DNA from: G965197715 sp965247615
GTDB taxonomy: Bacteria > Chloroflexota > Dehalococcoidia > Lucifugimonadales > UBA1127
DNA length: 64,000 nucleotides
Direction of reading: 5' to 3'
NCBI GenBank assembly: GCA_965247615.1
Contig: OZ252022.1
Location: forward strand, 1,674,001-1,738,000
Below, piece by piece: positions 34,277-43,053 of this stretch. The position numbers and the translations under genes were made by a program. Below the pieces are notes generated by a model. That model had not been told where the DNA came from, searched no databases, and worked only from the letters and a program-made list of their open reading frames with translations. How positions within the stretch are numbered: the first letter of the stretch is position 1; each line of letters opens with the position of its first letter.

Positions 34277-35350
34277 CTAGCCGTCCAGCAGCCTGCGCTC
34301 GGCGAAGCGCTCCTGCCAGCGGGGAATGACCTCCTTGTTGTACACGTTGTCCGGCACCTGCCCGTTGAGGGCGCTGAGCACGGAGCGTGTTGACCACTGG
34401 AGGGCGGGATTGAGGCCGCTGCCGGCGTTGCTGGAGACCATGTGGGGCGATAGGAGCACCTTGTTTCCCAGACCGCGCAGTGAGCTTCCCGCGATCAGTG
34501 GCTCGTCCTCAAAGACGTCGAGGGCCGCGGAAGCGATCTTGTTCTGATCCAAGGCGTCGGCTAGGGCAGCCTCGTCCACCACCTGACCCCGGGACGTGTT
34601 GACAAGCACGGCGGTGGGCTTCATCACCGCCAGTTCCGCCGCACCGATCATGCGGTTGGTCTCCTTGGTGAGCACCACGTGCAGGCTTACCACGTCCGAC
34701 TCCCGCAACAGCGTGGCGAGGTCATCAACCCGATGGACCCCGTGGATGGCGAACTTGGACCCGTCGACGTAGGGGTCGTAGCCCAGGACTCTGACCCGCC
34801 ACGGGGCTAGCAGGTCCGACACGCGACTGCCGATGCGCCCCAAGCCCACGATGCCCACCGTAATGCCGGGATAGCCGTCGCTCGTGCGTGCGCCCAGGTA
34901 GGTGCCCTGGATGGATTCGTCCCGCCACCTTCCAGCCTTGACCTGCTCGTCGCGCTCCCTGGGCTTTTTCAGCATGGTGAGCATCATGGCCATAGCGCCC
35001 TCTGCCACGCCGCCCCAGTTGGACTCCGTTGGGCAGTGGGTGACCAGTATGCCCAGCTCCGTGGCGGCGTCGACGTCCACGTCGTCGACGCCGATGGTGT
35101 ACTTGGCTACGATGCGCAGGCCCTCGGAGCTCTGCAGTATCCGCCGGGAGATAGGGGAGCTGCGGATGGAGGTGCCCATGAGGGCGTCGGCCTGACTGGC
35201 CAAATCGGCTATCTCGTCCTCGTTGTTGCCCTGGGGGGTGTGCCAGGAGGCGTCGCCGAGGACCAACTCGCAGCCGGCTTGCTCCAACTGACGATGGGTG
35301 TCGCCGGTGGGATCGGCGGGTGCGAAGATGAAGATCTTAGGCTGGGCCAT
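34277..35350 (-). CDS. D-2-hydroxyacid dehydrogenase (SerA-like)
   Basis: The 357-residue product has the NAD site GIVGLGRIGSRV in the middle domain, the catalytic Arg in VNTSRGQVVDE, Glu in DVFEDEPL and His in LLSPHMVSS. These are the full triad of the family. It is shorter than PGDH enzymes with ACT domains, so a glyoxylate/hydroxypyruvate or other hydroxyacid substrate is possible. It lies between an SDR-type protein and a substrate-binding protein on the same strand. Confidence 0.9.
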   Translation of the reverse strand: MAQPKIFIFAPADPTGDTHRQLEQAGCELVLGDASWHTPQGNNEDEIADLASQADALMGTSIRSSPISRRILQSSEGLRIVAKYTIGVDDVDVDAATELGILVTHCPTESNWGGVAEGAMAMMLTMLKKPRERDEQVKAGRWRDESIQGTYLGARTSDGYPGITVGIVGLGRIGSRVSDLLAPWRVRVLGYDPYVDGSKFAIHGVHRVDDLATLLRESDVVSLHVVLTKETNRMIGAAELAVMKPTAVLVNTSRGQVVDEAALADALDQNKIASAALDVFEDEPLIAGSSLRGLGNKVLLSPHMVSSNAGSGLNPALQWSTRSVLSALNGQVPDNVYNKEVIPRWQERFAERRLLDG

Positions 35351-35426
35351 GATGCCAACTCCTCCGCCGCTGTCAAGCGGCCTAAAGCTTCTGGGGATGC
35401 GTGCTTGCGTTGTGGGGGCGTGTCCC

Positions 35427-36377
35427 CTACTCCGCGTGGGTTTGGAGCCACTCCAGGTACTGGGCGACGCCGCTGCGGATGTCGTGCTCCGGGGCGTACC
35501 CGGCGTCTTCCGCGGCCCGGCTGATGTCGGCGTACGAGTTGGCCCTGCCGCGTCCGCTGGCGCCCTCCTGGATGGGCAGGTCCGCGTTGGGGAGCACCTG
35601 CCGCACGGCGGCGGGGATCTCGCCCAGGGTAACGCGTTGGCCGCCGCCCAGGTTGTAGATGCGGTGCGAGAGGTTGTCCGAGGCCTGAAGAAGCTGGATG
35701 CCCTGGGCTACGTCCTTCACGTAGCAGAAGTCACCCCCTTCATCTTCGGAGAAGGGAACGCCGCCGAGATAGTTGCCGAAGTCAGGCGTCGTGCCCTTGA
35801 CGGCAGCGTGGCAGTAGCGGCTTGGTAGGTTGAACATACTGTAGTACAGGGGTCCGTAGATGCCGCCGATGCGCATGGAGACGACGTCCATCTTGGTCCG
35901 GTCCGCGTAGTGCAGGGCCAGAATCTCGAAGCACTTCTTGAATGTTTCGGTGGAGTTGGTGGAGGTGACCGGGAGGGGCGCGTCCTCTCGAAAGGGACCT
36001 TCCCGGAGGCCCCCATATACGGACTGGGAGCTGGCTACGAGCACCCGGCGGACGCCGCCCATCCTGCCCGCCTCCAGGACGTTGATGAGGCCGTCCAGGT
36101 TGAGGTGGAACTCGGCGTCGGGGGAGAGGGCGCCGAGGCGCGGGGCCACAAGGTGGACGATGTCCGTGACCGAGTGCTTGAGCACGACGTCCAAGACCTC
36201 CGCGCTCCGAGCCACGTCGGCGCGTTCGATCTGCAGCCGCTTACCGATATCGTCCCTGAATATCTCCGGCTCCCGGCGCGCGCTGTGCTGAGTGATGACC
36301 ACGTCGTTGCCAGCGTCCAGGAACTTCCGAGCGGTGTGCATGCCGATGAAACCCATGCCACCCGTTATAAGGATCAT
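35427..36377 (-). CDS. Extended SDR (NAD-dependent epimerase/dehydratase) lacking the catalytic Tyr
   Basis: The 316-residue product has the Rossmann site LITGGMGFIGMHTARK at 3-18, Ser in VASSQSVYGG and a C-terminal SDR domain (RIGGIYGP). At the place of the YxxxK motif the sequence is STETFKKCFEI, so the usual Tyr is replaced. Either the enzyme uses another residue or it is a binding protein. Start at 36377 because it gives the Rossmann strand at the N-terminus; a longer in-frame start at 36452 lacks homologous character. Confidence 0.85.
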   Translation of the reverse strand: MILITGGMGFIGMHTARKFLDAGNDVVITQHSARREPEIFRDDIGKRLQIERADVARSAEVLDVVLKHSVTDIVHLVAPRLGALSPDAEFHLNLDGLINVLEAGRMGGVRRVLVASSQSVYGGLREGPFREDAPLPVTSTNSTETFKKCFEILALHYADRTKMDVVSMRIGGIYGPLYYSMFNLPSRYCHAAVKGTTPDFGNYLGGVPFSEDEGGDFCYVKDVAQGIQLLQASDNLSHRIYNLGGGQRVTLGEIPAAVRQVLPNADLPIQEGASGRGRANSYADISRAAEDAGYAPEHDIRSGVAQYLEWLQTHAE

Positions 36378-36485
36378 GCGATTACTCCACGCGGCGAGGT
36401 GGTGCGTCTGGGTAAAGCCCTGATACGTCCAACTCCGTGAGGCCCCTGCCAACGGACGGTACGATACGCACGGCCTCTGGCCGTG

Positions 36486-37820
36486 TCAACCCTCGTCGTC
36501 CCTGGTGTCGGCCGCGTAGGATGGGCTCCGCTGAGATGAGGCCTCGCCGACGCCGAAGCAATCCGCGCCCCCCTGGTCCGGCGGCCCGCCCGGTATGCTA
36601 CCGAAGCCTTGATGACACGCCTCGACGCCCTGCCAGTGGGGTGTCAGCGCTCCCTCGAATCCCTGTGAACGGGCGCGTTCCGCGTCCCGCAGCAACATGG
36701 TCGTGCCCTTCTTGGCGAGTCCTTCTTCCAGCTGCCCCGCGGGTACGCCGGCGCCCAAGACCCCCAGGAACTGCACACCCTCCATGGTGAGGGTGTAGGA
36801 CGCGCGCCGCTGAAGCTTCCGTACCTCGGCCGAGTCGTCCGTAGCGGGGAAGCCTGGGGGCGGGTCCGCGGCGGTAAGGGGAGGACTCGCACTCAGGTCG
36901 TGGAGCGCCAGAACCACCGCGTCAACCCTTGGAACCGCGAAGGCGATCTCGCCGGCCAGGGTGATCGCTTCGGGGCAGTCGAGGTACGGGAGCAGCGTGA
37001 GGGGAAACGGAAGGCCGCGGGTCTCTTCCAATGCCCGCATGGCCTCCTCGAGGTGGAGGAGTTCCCTGGGCCCCTGTACCGGCGCAATGACTCCCGCCAA
37101 ACCGGGCCAGACGCAGGCCTCCAGCTCATCCCAGGCCTGGGATGAGCTGAGGCGCACGAGGACCTCGGCGTAGGATCTAGACGCAGCGGTTACCTCGCCC
37201 CAGAGGAGCCCACAGGCCATTTCGCGTCCCGCGGTGCTGGCGATGCCGCCAAGATCCAGGCAGAGTGCATCAGGGCGAAGGTTCAGGGCCACCGGGAGCT
37301 GGTCTGACCTGTCGGCGGGCAGCAGCAGGACCGACCGGCGCCGGCGAGGGCTCTTGGGCCGGTAGCGCTGGTCAGTCATGAACTGTGGCAGCGCGTCGCC
37401 GTTCACGTAGGACCTGGTCACGTCTGTCAGGAGCTGCGCTTCTTCGGTGTCACCCCGCTTCAGTCGCCACTTAGACTGCTGGCGGCTGGCCAGGTGGCTT
37501 GCGGAGAACTCCAGCGTAGTAGCAGGACTGAGGACGGAGAAGGCAATCCCCAGGAAGCCGATGACGACGAGAATCCAGCGCACACCTCCTTCCGGTCCGA
37601 TGGCGATGGTCAGCAGGATAACCAGGATGGCAAGTATGGTGGTCTGCAAGCGGAGCCTGCGCCGCGTAGCGATAGCGCTAATGCCGTCGTATCGGAGGCT
37701 TTCCAGAGGCTCGCGTAGACCGCGAAGCTCGAAACGAATGAGACGGCGGGATGTTGCGAAGATGCTGTCGCTGGAGGCGAGGACCCGCTCTCCGGGTCGC
37801 AGATGGTCTTCGATGGGCAC
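36486..37820 (-). CDS. Membrane PH-like domain fused to a CitE-like (HpcH/HpaI) barrel
   Basis: 444 residues. Positions 8-58 resemble the bacterial PH-like domain of membrane proteins (RPGERVLASSD...ESLRYDGISAI). Two hydrophobic helices follow at about 59-75 and 80-98. From about 161 the sequence follows citrate-lyase-beta/HpcH: RRSVLLLPADRSDQLPVAL, ALCLDLGG, VRLSSS, PGLAGVIAPV, LLPYLDCPEA, VDAVVLALHDLS, and the C-terminal RDAERARSQGFEGALTPHW. The usual metal ligands are altered (LDLE to LDLGG, LIET to LDCPE), so lyase activity is doubtful. A fusion of these two folds is unusual. The C-terminal 60 residues look disordered. Confidence 0.8.
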   Translation of the reverse strand: MPIEDHLRPGERVLASSDSIFATSRRLIRFELRGLREPLESLRYDGISAIATRRRLRLQTTILAILVILLTIAIGPEGGVRWILVVIGFLGIAFSVLSPATTLEFSASHLASRQQSKWRLKRGDTEEAQLLTDVTRSYVNGDALPQFMTDQRYRPKSPRRRRSVLLLPADRSDQLPVALNLRPDALCLDLGGIASTAGREMACGLLWGEVTAASRSYAEVLVRLSSSQAWDELEACVWPGLAGVIAPVQGPRELLHLEEAMRALEETRGLPFPLTLLPYLDCPEAITLAGEIAFAVPRVDAVVLALHDLSASPPLTAADPPPGFPATDDSAEVRKLQRRASYTLTMEGVQFLGVLGAGVPAGQLEEGLAKKGTTMLLRDAERARSQGFEGALTPHWQGVEACHQGFGSIPGGPPDQGGADCFGVGEASSQRSPSYAADTRDDEG

Positions 37821-38123
37821 CGTTACAGGATCCTCAGGCCAAGGGATTTATCAGCGTGAGTACAGACAGGTAAGGATAGCATCCCGTTGAACGGGGGCGC
37901 AAACCAATAGGCCTAGGGCCTGCATGCCGCCTTTACAAGTTGGCCCTTGGCTCATACGATAGGCGTCCTGAAGCGGTGGCGGCCCTATTCAAAACAGCCG
38001 TGACATTCCTGAGCGGGCCGCGGAGGGACGGCGAGCCACGGCCCGCCGCCAGTGTGCTTGCCAAGCCGCGCTCGGGCTGCGCATCGCAGATGAACCCAGC
38101 AGTCGGCAACTCTAGAGGTATGT
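37821..38123. other. Divergent intergenic region
   Basis: 303 bases between the PH/CitE-like gene and the F420:NADPH reductase. A rightward promoter candidate lies at 37932; no gene or repeat is seen. Confidence 0.55.
37932..37960 (+). promoter_or_regulatory. Promoter candidate for the F420:NADPH reductase
   Basis: TTTACA, 17-base spacer, TACGAT; the leader would be about 157 bases. Confidence 0.45.
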
Positions 38124-38768
38124 ATGATCGGGTTCATTGGTGGAACGGGGCCTGAGGGCAGGGGGCTGGCGCTGCGATTCGCCATGGCCGGCGAGGAGGT
38201 CGTGATTGGCTCCAGATCCCGGGAACGGGCGCAGGAAGCAGTCGAGGACGTGCTGGGGCGGGCGCCGGACCTTGCTGTCACTGGTGCGGAGAATGCCGAC
38301 GCTGCTCAGAGTGCCGACACCGTGTTCGTTGCCGTTCCCTATGGTGCCCACCGCGACACCGTGAGCGGACTCAGCGATTTGTTGAAGGGCAAGATAGTGG
38401 TGGACGTGGTCGTCCCCCTGGCTTTCGAAAAGGGCAGGGTCCGGGCCTTGACGGTGGAGGAGGGATCCGTGGCTGAGCAGGCGCAGCTGCTGCTGCCGGA
38501 TGCACAGGTTGTTGGCGCCTTTCACAGCATCAGCGCCCAGGAGTTGCTGGTCCCCGACGCGGTACTGGACTGCGACGTGGTCGTCTGCGCCGATGACGCC
38601 GAGGCCCGGGACCGCGTCATGGCCCTGGCCGAGCTCATCAAGGGCGTGCGGGCGCTTGATGGGGGCGGGCTGGCGACTTCGCGCTACGTGGAGGCGCTGA
38701 CAGCCCTGTTGCTAAACATGAACCGGATCTACAAGGCCCACTCGGCCATCAAGATCGTGGGCATCTGA
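38124..38768 (+). CDS. npdG: NADPH-dependent F420 reductase
   Basis: The 214-residue product has the size and pattern of F420H2:NADP oxidoreductase: the Rossmann site MIGFIGGTGPEGRGLALRFA at the very N-terminus, GSRSRERA for the NADP phosphate, VAVPYGAHRDT, VDVVVPL and VGAFHSISAQ. It exchanges hydride between NADPH and coenzyme F420. The LLM-class enzyme at 59.2 kb is a plausible user of reduced F420. Assignment to the family is firm; the gene symbol is by analogy. Confidence 0.88.
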   Translation: MIGFIGGTGPEGRGLALRFAMAGEEVVIGSRSRERAQEAVEDVLGRAPDLAVTGAENADAAQSADTVFVAVPYGAHRDTVSGLSDLLKGKIVVDVVVPLAFEKGRVRALTVEEGSVAEQAQLLLPDAQVVGAFHSISAQELLVPDAVLDCDVVVCADDAEARDRVMALAELIKGVRALDGGGLATSRYVEALTALLLNMNRIYKAHSAIKIVGI

Positions 38769-38966
38769 GGACGGAAGGCCCTGCTGATGGCTAGCTCTCG
38801 TACCAAGGGAGCGTGGCGGACTAGAGGAGGACCTCCCGCTCACTGACGACTCCGCCGGGAGCGCGGAGGCCGTGATTCCCGGGTAGACCGCACACCGGAG
38901 GGGCGAAGGCCTACTGCCAGGTCGGCCACGACCAAAGCGCTCGATCGCAGGCAAAGGGAGTGTGAA

Positions 38967-39662
38967 GTGCAAGAGAGCCAACCCGAGGCGCCGGGCCGCA
39001 TATCACCGCTTCTAGTCATCATTGCTGCGGTCTTCGTGACGGTGCTGATCACCTCCAACATCATTGCCGTGAAGCTGGTGGTCATCCTGGGGCAGGTCCT
39101 CCCAGCGGCCATTATCTTATTCCCGCTGAGCTACATCATCGGCGACGTGCTCACGGAGGTGTATGGCTACTCCGTCGCACGGCGTATCATCTGGCTGGGG
39201 TTCCTGTGCAACCTAATGGCCGTTGGCGCAATTTGGGGCGGCGGGCTGCTACCGGCGGTAGACCCAGAGGTTGGGAGCGCCTACGACCTGCTGCTGGGGT
39301 ACGCGCCCAGGATTCTCGGGGCGTCTTTTGTCGCCTACCTGGTGGGTGAGTTCACAAACGCCTTCGTCCTCTCCCGCATGAAGCTGCTTACGGGGGGGCG
39401 CTGGCTCTGGGCCCGCACCATTTCCTCGACGCTCGTGGGGCAGGGTTTGGACTCGGCGGTATTCATAAGCCTGGCCTTCGTGGGCACGGTGGCGGGCGGC
39501 GTGCTGGCGGAGATCGTGCTGGTGCAGTGGCTGGCCAAGGTCGCCTATGAGGTGTTGGCGACGCCGCTGACCTACGCTGTCGTGGGCTACCTGAAGCGCG
39601 TGGAAGGCCGGGACGCCTACGACCGCGGCGTCGGCTTCAACCCCGTGTCGCTGACACACTAG
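38967..39662 (+). CDS. yhhQ: VUT-family queuosine precursor transporter
   Basis: The 231-residue integral membrane protein has about six hydrophobic helices and the family motifs TSNIIAVKLV, LFPLSYIIGDVLTEVYGY and the later ATPLTYAVVGYLK. The family imports preQ0/preQ1, and queA in this window supports a queuosine role. The start is GTG at 38967, with AAAGGGAG upstream; no ATG fits. A 198-base gap upstream shows no gene. Confidence 0.92.
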   Translation: MQESQPEAPGRISPLLVIIAAVFVTVLITSNIIAVKLVVILGQVLPAAIILFPLSYIIGDVLTEVYGYSVARRIIWLGFLCNLMAVGAIWGGGLLPAVDPEVGSAYDLLLGYAPRILGASFVAYLVGEFTNAFVLSRMKLLTGGRWLWARTISSTLVGQGLDSAVFISLAFVGTVAGGVLAEIVLVQWLAKVAYEVLATPLTYAVVGYLKRVEGRDAYDRGVGFNPVSLTH

Positions 39663-39776
39663 GGACATTCTGAACAAGGCCGGAGCGGCGGCACAGCCCC
39701 GCCGCGCGGCCGACAGCCGCCGGTCCCGGTGCGACCAAGGCTTGCATCGCCCCGTTCGGCAGCAGGGACATTTGAT

Positions 39777-39854
39777 TGTTTTCCTTCGGTTGATTGTCGA
39801 TAGCTTTTTTTCGGGGATTCTGAACCTGGAAAAGTGGAAAAAGGGTGATTGTTT
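39777..39854 (-). repeat. 77-base dispersed element, copy 2 (inverted)
   Basis: Its reverse complement aligns end to end with 6253-6329, including the shared core CACTTTTCCAGGTTCAGAAT and the end CCGAAGGAAAACA. Confidence 0.75.
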
Positions 39855-39859
39855 ATCGC

Positions 39860-39882
39860 GGCGGTGAAGGCGGCAGCTTCGG
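39860..39882 (+). repeat. Direct repeat, first copy
   Basis: GGCGGTGAAGGCGGCAG then CTTCGG; repeated at 39966 with one base changed. Confidence 0.6.
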
Positions 39883-39965
39883 CCGGCAGCGCCATTTTGA
39901 TTGTTCTCCCATGTATGAGGTTCTTGTGCGTCCTCTGGACCTGGCCGGGTAGGGTGTTTTCCGGT

Positions 39966-39988
39966 GGCGGTGAAGGCGGCAGATTCGG
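39966..39988 (+). repeat. Direct repeat, second copy
   Basis: GGCGGTGAAGGCGGCAG then ATTCGG, 106 bases from the first copy. Confidence 0.6.
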
Positions 39989-40128
39989 TCGACGGGGCCG
40001 GGATGGCGTCCTTCGACATGCTCAGGGTGGCAAGGCCGGGCCTCTGTCCACCTCGACGCATGGAGACCTCCTCACCCTGGTTGGTGTGCTGGGTCAAGCA
40101 TAGGGCGCAGGCCCCTGTACGGGCAAGG

Positions 40129-40147
40129 GGTCGCTGGCGCGACGGCC
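40129..40147 (-). repeat. Short hairpin repeat, copy 4
   Basis: Reverse complement reads GGCCGTCGCGCCAGCGACC. Confidence 0.65.
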
Positions 40148-40172
40148 ACGTGGGGGAGGGTGTGCTGGGGCG

Positions 40173-40191
40173 GGTCGCTGGCGCGACGGCC
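40173..40191 (-). repeat. Short hairpin repeat, copy 5
   Basis: Identical to copy 4 and 44 bases from it, at the 3' side of the D-aminoacylase gene. Confidence 0.65.
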
Positions 40192-40214
40192 ACGCTGAGC
40201 GTGGGCGCAGGCGG

Positions 40215-41774
40215 CTAGACGTTGCGCAGGGCGCGGCCCGGCAGGGCGCCGGTGTGCCGGCGCTGGTCAATGACGATCCGGCCGTTGACCAGCACGTAGT
40301 CGATGCCCACTGGGAGCTGTCTGGGTTCCTCGAAGGTGGCGGTGGCCCGCACGGTGTCCGGGTTGAACACGACGATGTCGGCCTTCATGCCGTCGCGGAG
40401 GATGCCCCGGTCCCTGAGGCCCAACCGCTGGGCAGGCGTGGAGGTCATCTTCCGCACGGCGTCCTCCAGCCGGAGCAGCTTTTCTTCGCGGACGATCTGA
40501 CCCAGGATGAAGGGGAAGGTGCCGTAGGTGCGGGGGTTGGGCTTGTGGCCGGTCATAAGGCCGTCGCTGCCCACCATCTGGGCGGGATGGTTGAGGATGG
40601 TGCGGATGTTGTCCTGATTGCCGGTGCGCGCAACGAAGGCCACGTCCAGGTCCTCTTCGATGAGCAGGTCACAGACTGTGTCGACCATTCGCTTGCCCTG
40701 GGATTGGGCCATGTCCACCAGGGAGCGCCCCTCCCACTCCCTGTTCTTCGCCGAGCCGATGTGACTGAAGAGGTAGTCCTTCAGGTCGCCGCCCCACTGG
40801 GGATGGATGGCGTCCTGAATCTGGTCCCGGACGTTCCGGGTCTTGATTCGCTCCAGGAACCGCCGAGGCCCACCCGCGTGGACCCAGTGGGGCACCAGGG
40901 ACAGCAGCAGAGTGCTGGCGGCGGGATAGGGATACTGGTCAAAGGTGACGTCTACGCCCTCGTCGCGGGCCTCATCGACAAGGGCCAGCATGCGCTCGCC
41001 CATGCCGTCGACGGGGTTATGGTAATGGGAGATTTGGACGGGAACGCCTGCCTCCCGGCCCACAGTGACGGCCTCACGGAAAGGGTCGAGCAACCTGTCG
41101 CCCAGAGAATAGCGGGCGTGGGTGACGTACGTGCCGCCGTAGGCCCTCACTGCGCCGGCCAGGTGGACCAACTCGCTGGTGTCGCTGTAGGCACCGGGGG
41201 CGTAGGTGAGCCCTGTAGAGAAGCCAAAGGCGCCGTCCCTCATCCCCTCTTCAACCAGCCGCTGCATTCGAAGAATCTCCTCCGCGGTTGGTTGGCGGGC
41301 GTCCCAGTCCATGGCCTCGATGCGAATGGCGGCGTGGGGAACGAAGTAGACCACGTTACAGGCAACCCGTTCGTCGAACAGGTCCAGGAACTCTTTGGTG
41401 GAGCTCCAACGGACATCGGGCGGCGGGCGGCCGTTGACGGCGGCGAGGTACGACAGGAGGGGTTCCAGCTTCTGGGGAGAGATGGGCGCGTAGGAGAGCC
41501 CATCCTGCCCCAGGGCCTCCGTCGTCACCCCCTGGCTGACCTTGGCTTCATGGAGGGGGTTGGAGAGCATCATCAGGTCCGAGTGGGAGTGCATGTCGAT
41601 GAAGCCGGGGCACACGGCAAGGCCCGAGGCGTCGATGACGCGTCTCGCTTCAACACCCGACGTATCGCCGCGCAGGATGACCACGGAGTCGTCGTCAACA
41701 CCGACGTCCGCGCGAAACCACGTGCGTCCCGTGCCGTCGATGACTTGTCCGTACTTGATCAGCGTCTCAAGCAT
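40215..41774 (-). CDS. N-acyl-D-amino-acid deacylase (D-aminoacylase family)
   Basis: The 519-residue product has the metal motif GFIDMHSHSDL (His62, His64), the downstream His-bearing THARYS and ISHYHNP segments, and a late VGSDGL Asp motif, then the beta-sandwich end (ADIVVFNPDTV, VLVNGRIVID). These fit the N-acyl-D-amino-acid deacylase branch of the amidohydrolase superfamily. It would release D-amino acids from N-acyl forms, though family members also take other N-acyl or urethane substrates. It belongs to a minus-strand group with an aldo/keto reductase upstream (223 bases apart). Confidence 0.92.
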   Translation of the reverse strand: MLETLIKYGQVIDGTGRTWFRADVGVDDDSVVILRGDTSGVEARRVIDASGLAVCPGFIDMHSHSDLMMLSNPLHEAKVSQGVTTEALGQDGLSYAPISPQKLEPLLSYLAAVNGRPPPDVRWSSTKEFLDLFDERVACNVVYFVPHAAIRIEAMDWDARQPTAEEILRMQRLVEEGMRDGAFGFSTGLTYAPGAYSDTSELVHLAGAVRAYGGTYVTHARYSLGDRLLDPFREAVTVGREAGVPVQISHYHNPVDGMGERMLALVDEARDEGVDVTFDQYPYPAASTLLLSLVPHWVHAGGPRRFLERIKTRNVRDQIQDAIHPQWGGDLKDYLFSHIGSAKNREWEGRSLVDMAQSQGKRMVDTVCDLLIEEDLDVAFVARTGNQDNIRTILNHPAQMVGSDGLMTGHKPNPRTYGTFPFILGQIVREEKLLRLEDAVRKMTSTPAQRLGLRDRGILRDGMKADIVVFNPDTVRATATFEEPRQLPVGIDYVLVNGRIVIDQRRHTGALPGRALRNV

Positions 41775-41997
41775 CGTTCATCGGTCCTTTCGGGCAGCGG
41801 GTCCGCCCTTCGTCCCGTTCCCGCAGCGCCGGTGCGCGGTCGGCGGTCAGGACTCCGGGGATGGGTTGTGCGCTCCTACGACCCGTCGCGATCCTGGCGG
41901 AAGCTCTGCAGGCCGCATGGGGGACGAGGGCACCAAACGCTGGCGGTGCGCCGGCAATCCAGCCACACCGCCGCTGCGGACGCCGGCCTGACTGGGC

Positions 41998-42987
41998 CTA
42001 CCGGCCGGGCAGCGGGGGGCCGCCGGTCGTGTCGACAGCGGCGACGGCGCCGTCCCACCAGGACGTAATGGCGTCCACCTCAGCCCGCTCTTCGGGCGTG
42101 AGGCGCCATTCCGCGGCGCGGACGTTGGCCGCGACGTGCTCGGGGTTGTCGGAGCCGGTGATGGCAACCGTCAGCTCCGGGTGGGACAGCAGCCATGCCA
42201 GGGCGAGCTCGCCCACGGTGTGGCCATGGCCCTGAGCGAACTCCTCCAGCTGGACCAGCAGCTGCTCCGTGCGATGGCTGCGGATGCGGCCGACGATTCC
42301 CATGGGCTGGATGTCCGCACGACTTCCGGGAGGCGGGGGAGCGCCGGGGCGGTAGGCGCCGGTGAGGAAGCCGCCCGCCAGCGGGAAGTAGGGTATGAAG
42401 CCCACGTTGTATGCCCTGCAGAAGGGCAGCAGCTCCAGCTCCACGTGACGGTAGAGCAGGTTGTAGTGGTTCTGCGTTGAGACGAAGGGGGACAGTCCGT
42501 GTTGGGTTGCGGTGGCCAGGGCCTCCATATGCCGCCAGGAGGCATAGTTGCACGCGCCGACGTAACGCACCTTGCCCTGGCGGACCAGGTCGTCCAAGGG
42601 CCGCATGATCTCTTCCGGCGTGGCCCAGGGCGCCGCCTGGTGGATCTGGTAGAGGTCCATGTGGTCGGTCTGGAGCTTGCGCAGGCTCTCCTCGCACTTG
42701 CGCATGATGCGTTGGCGGGGCGTCTCCTCCCCCAGATCCCGCAGGTTGAACTTGCTGGCGAGTATGAACCGCTCGCGTTTCCCCTTGATGGCGGCCCCTA
42801 TGAACTCCTCGCTCCTGCCCCCTGCGTAGATGTCTGAGGTGTCTATGTAGTTGACGCCGAGATCCAGGGCCTGGTCGAGGACCCTGGTCGTCATGGCCTG
42901 GTCCAGCAGAGGCGGGCCAAAGGGAAAGCCCCCCATTCCGATGACTGAGGGCCGCAGGTCAGACGAACCGAGCTGCCGATACTCCAT
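41998..42987 (-). CDS. Aldo/keto reductase
   Basis: The 329-residue product has the full catalytic tetrad Asp49, Tyr54, Lys79 and His116 (GVNYIDTSDIYAGG, LASKF, YQIHQ). The NADPH-binding C-terminal region includes AITGSDNPEHV. It reduces an aldehyde or ketone with NADPH in the cytoplasm; the substrate is unknown. The shape is that of the YghZ/Tas branch. It lies 66 bases downstream of the BNR-propeller gene on the same strand. Confidence 0.93.
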   Translation of the reverse strand: MEYRQLGSSDLRPSVIGMGGFPFGPPLLDQAMTTRVLDQALDLGVNYIDTSDIYAGGRSEEFIGAAIKGKRERFILASKFNLRDLGEETPRQRIMRKCEESLRKLQTDHMDLYQIHQAAPWATPEEIMRPLDDLVRQGKVRYVGACNYASWRHMEALATATQHGLSPFVSTQNHYNLLYRHVELELLPFCRAYNVGFIPYFPLAGGFLTGAYRPGAPPPPGSRADIQPMGIVGRIRSHRTEQLLVQLEEFAQGHGHTVGELALAWLLSHPELTVAITGSDNPEHVAANVRAAEWRLTPEERAEVDAITSWWDGAVAAVDTTGGPPLPGR

Positions 42988-43053
42988 AGCAATCCTGGCA
43001 ATAGGCCCCTCTTGTCGCGAGCCTATCGAAAGGCCAACGGGGCCTGGGCAAGA

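Larger units (their letters stand above)
39663..40214. other. Gene-free gap with several repeats
   Basis: 552 bases containing the inverted copy of the 77-base element, a 23-base direct repeat pair, a CTTCGACATGCTCAGG-type sequence at 40013 and two hairpin-repeat copies. No coding sequence is supported. Confidence 0.65.

Noticed and set aside
40254..42068. 604-codon open frame on the plus strand
   Set aside because: It is antisense to the D-aminoacylase, whose motifs are complete; the plus frame has no family features.
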